This document shows, one piece after another, positions 6,725 to 8,159 of a stretch of 8,159 nucleotides of DNA. A program made the translations under genes and the position numbers. The stretch is from Candidatus Phaeomarinibacter sp. (GTDB taxonomy: Bacteria; Pseudomonadota; Alphaproteobacteria; CGMCC-115125): NCBI GenBank assembly GCA_028279995.1, contig JANQMQ010000659.1, forward strand, positions 1 through 8,159, given 5' to 3'. Every line of letters begins with the position of its first letter. Position 1 is the first letter of the stretch. The notes beneath the pieces are model-generated. The model saw nothing but the letters and a program-made list of their open reading frames with translations. It was not told the origin of the DNA and ran no database searches.

Positions 6725-8159
6725 TCAGGCGCCGCTGCCGCCTTCTGCGAGTGTCGCCAGTTCTTCCATGACAGCACGCGTCCCCTTGAGGCGGTCTTCC
6801 GCATCCGGCCAGTTGTGCTTGACCACGATCTTGTGGTCCGGCCGAAGCTTTGCATCGCCGCGGGCACGGTTGATGAACTGCACGAGACCTGCCGGATTGG
6901 CGAACTCGTTGTTGCGCAATCCGATGACGCAGCCCTTGGGGCCTGCGTCGATCTTTTCGACATTGGCGGCGCGGCACAGGCGCTTGATCTCGACAATCTC
7001 AAGCAGATGTTTGACTTCCCCCGGCAGTGGCCCGAAGCGGTCGATCATCTCAGCCGCGAAGCCTTCGATCTCCTGATGTTCCTCCAGAGAGGCCAAGCGG
7101 CGGTAGAGGCTCATGCGCACGTCAAGATCAGCCACATAGGTGTCAGGGATGAGCACGGCGGTGCCGACACTAATCTGCGGCGACCACTCGCCTTCTTCCT
7201 TGTCGAGGCCCCCTGCCCGCGCCTGCGCTACGGCTTCTTCCAGCATGTGCTGGTACAGCTCGTAACCGACTTCGCGGATGTGGCCGGACTGCTCGTCGCC
7301 CAGCAGATTGCCGGCGCCACGGATATCGAGGTCATGGCTCGCAAGGTTGAACCCGGCGCCCAGGGAGTCGAGAGACTGAAGTACCTTCAGGCGCTTCTCG
7401 GCATTGGCCGTCAGCGTGCGGTTGGGTGGCACCGTGAGATAGGCAAAGGCGCGTGCCTTTGACCGTCCCACACGCCCACGCAGCTGATAGAGTTGCGCGA
7501 GGCCGAACATGTCTGCGCGGTGGACGACCATCGTATTGGCTGTCGGGATGTCGAGGCCGCTTTCCACGATGGTGGTGGACAAAAGCACATCATACTTGCC
7601 GTCATAGAAGGCATTCATGATGTCATCGAGTTCCCCCGGCGCCATCTGACCGTGCGCCACAACAGACTTCACTTCCGGCACATATTCCTTGAGGAAGGCT
7701 TCGGCGTCGGCGAGGTCCGCAATGCGCGGACACACATAGAAACTCTGGCCGCCACGATATCGCTCGCGCAGCAGGGCTTCGCGGATCACCACCGGATCAA
7801 ACGGCGTGACGAAGGTGCGGACCGCCAGCCTGTCCACCGGCGGCGTGGTAATCAGCGACAGTTCCCGCACGCCGGTCAGCGCCAGTTGTAGCGTGCGTGG
7901 AATGGGTGTCGCCGTCAGGGTCAGCACATGGACGTCGGCCTTGAGCTGCTTGAGCTGCTCCTTGTGGGTCACCCCGAAGCGCTGCTCTTCATCGACAATG
8001 AGCAGGCCCAGATCCTTGAACTTGATCGACCTGGCCAAGAGCGCATGGGTGCCGACCACGATGTCGAGATCGCCGGACGCCATGGCCGCACGGGTCTGTT
8101 CTGCTTCCTTAGGCGTAACCATGCGCGAGAGCTGCGCCACCTTGAGTGGCCAACCGGCA
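6725..8159 (-). CDS. mfd: Transcription-repair coupling factor Mfd, C-terminal part (partial)
   Basis: Mfd is a cytoplasmic ATP-driven DNA translocase that removes RNA polymerase stalled at lesions and recruits UvrA. About 477 C-terminal residues are visible; the frame is open to the right edge and the protein starts outside. Numbering from the edge, the motor shows DEEQRFG (56-62, Walker B), TATPIPRT (82-89, motif III), TTIVESGLDIPTAN (195-208, motif V) and QLRGRVGRS (225-233, motif VI, preceding the TRG-type region with SHDLDIRGAGNLLG). The C-terminal autoinhibitory domain follows from about residue 330 (IPDTYVADLDVRMSLYRRLA). The UvrB-like modules, the polymerase-interacting domain and Walker A must lie beyond the window. 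RecG shares the motor motifs but lacks this C-terminal domain, so Mfd is preferred. GTG at 8140 is only an internal codon. Confidence 0.97.
   Translation of the reverse strand, partial: AGWPLKVAQLSRMVTPKEAEQTRAAMASGDLDIVVGTHALLARSIKFKDLGLLIVDEEQRFGVTHKEQLKQLKADVHVLTLTATPIPRTLQLALTGVRELSLITTPPVDRLAVRTFVTPFDPVVIREALLRERYRGGQSFYVCPRIADLADAEAFLKEYVPEVKSVVAHGQMAPGELDDIMNAFYDGKYDVLLSTTIVESGLDIPTANTMVVHRADMFGLAQLYQLRGRVGRSKARAFAYLTVPPNRTLTANAEKRLKVLQSLDSLGAGFNLASHDLDIRGAGNLLGDEQSGHIREVGYELYQHMLEEAVAQARAGGLDKEEGEWSPQISVGTAVLIPDTYVADLDVRMSLYRRLASLEEHQEIEGFAAEMIDRFGPLPGEVKHLLEIVEIKRLCRAANVEKIDAGPKGCVIGLRNNEFANPAGLVQFINRARGDAKLRPDHKIVVKHNWPDAEDRLKGTRAVMEELATLAEGGSGA

Noticed and set aside
6677..7462. 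A 261-codon open frame on the + strand opposite mfd
   Set aside because: It lies over well-conserved Mfd motor and C-terminal sequence, and its translation resembles no family; a shadow frame.
1..8159. CRISPR arrays, tRNA or rRNA genes, insertion sequences, phage or defence genes
   Set aside because: No regularly spaced repeats, RNA-gene signatures, transposase motifs or defence domains were seen on either strand.

Overview
The window looks like a chromosomal segment of an alphaproteobacterium with fairly high GC content. The evidence is the two methyl-accepting chemotaxis proteins (MCPs), which lack a C-terminal receptor pentapeptide and end in the same short V-x-x-F-L-x-x-(I/V)-R tail, plus the style of the Mfd and FrnE-type proteins. 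A marine or stalked group such as Hyphomonadaceae would fit, but that is only an impression; the sequence alone does not fix the genus.

Layout from left to right. (1) The last 31 codons of an unrecognised + strand gene (2-97), then a very strong two-way terminator (112-147). (2) A 694-residue MCP on the minus strand with a large HBM-type periplasmic sensor. (3) A gap of about 400 bases holding a T-rich tract, a set of hairpins that could be a small + strand RNA, and a perfect 14-base tandem duplication touching the stop of the next gene. (4) A minus-strand short-chain dehydrogenase/reductase (SDR). (5) A divergent intergenic region, then a + strand two-gene operon: a cytoplasmic FrnE/DsbA-like thioredoxin-fold protein and a GNAT acetyltransferase of the YhbS type, joined by an ATGA overlap. 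(6) A terminator for that operon. (7) A second minus-strand MCP, with a Cache-type sensor. (8) The C-terminal half of Mfd, the transcription-repair coupling factor, running off the right edge.

The two MCPs have nearly the same signalling tip but unrelated sensors, so both probably feed the same CheA/CheW arrays while reading different signals. The SDR, FrnE-like protein and acetyltransferase between them are probably general metabolic or stress genes; nothing ties them to chemotaxis except position. Mfd is housekeeping DNA repair.

The protein-coding content is ordinary. The part most worth a second look is the gap upstream of the first MCP: its hairpins use G-U pairs that exist only on the + strand, they include a GNRA-capped stem and two mutually exclusive folds, and they end near a short hairpin with a T run. 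No clearly new multi-gene system was found.
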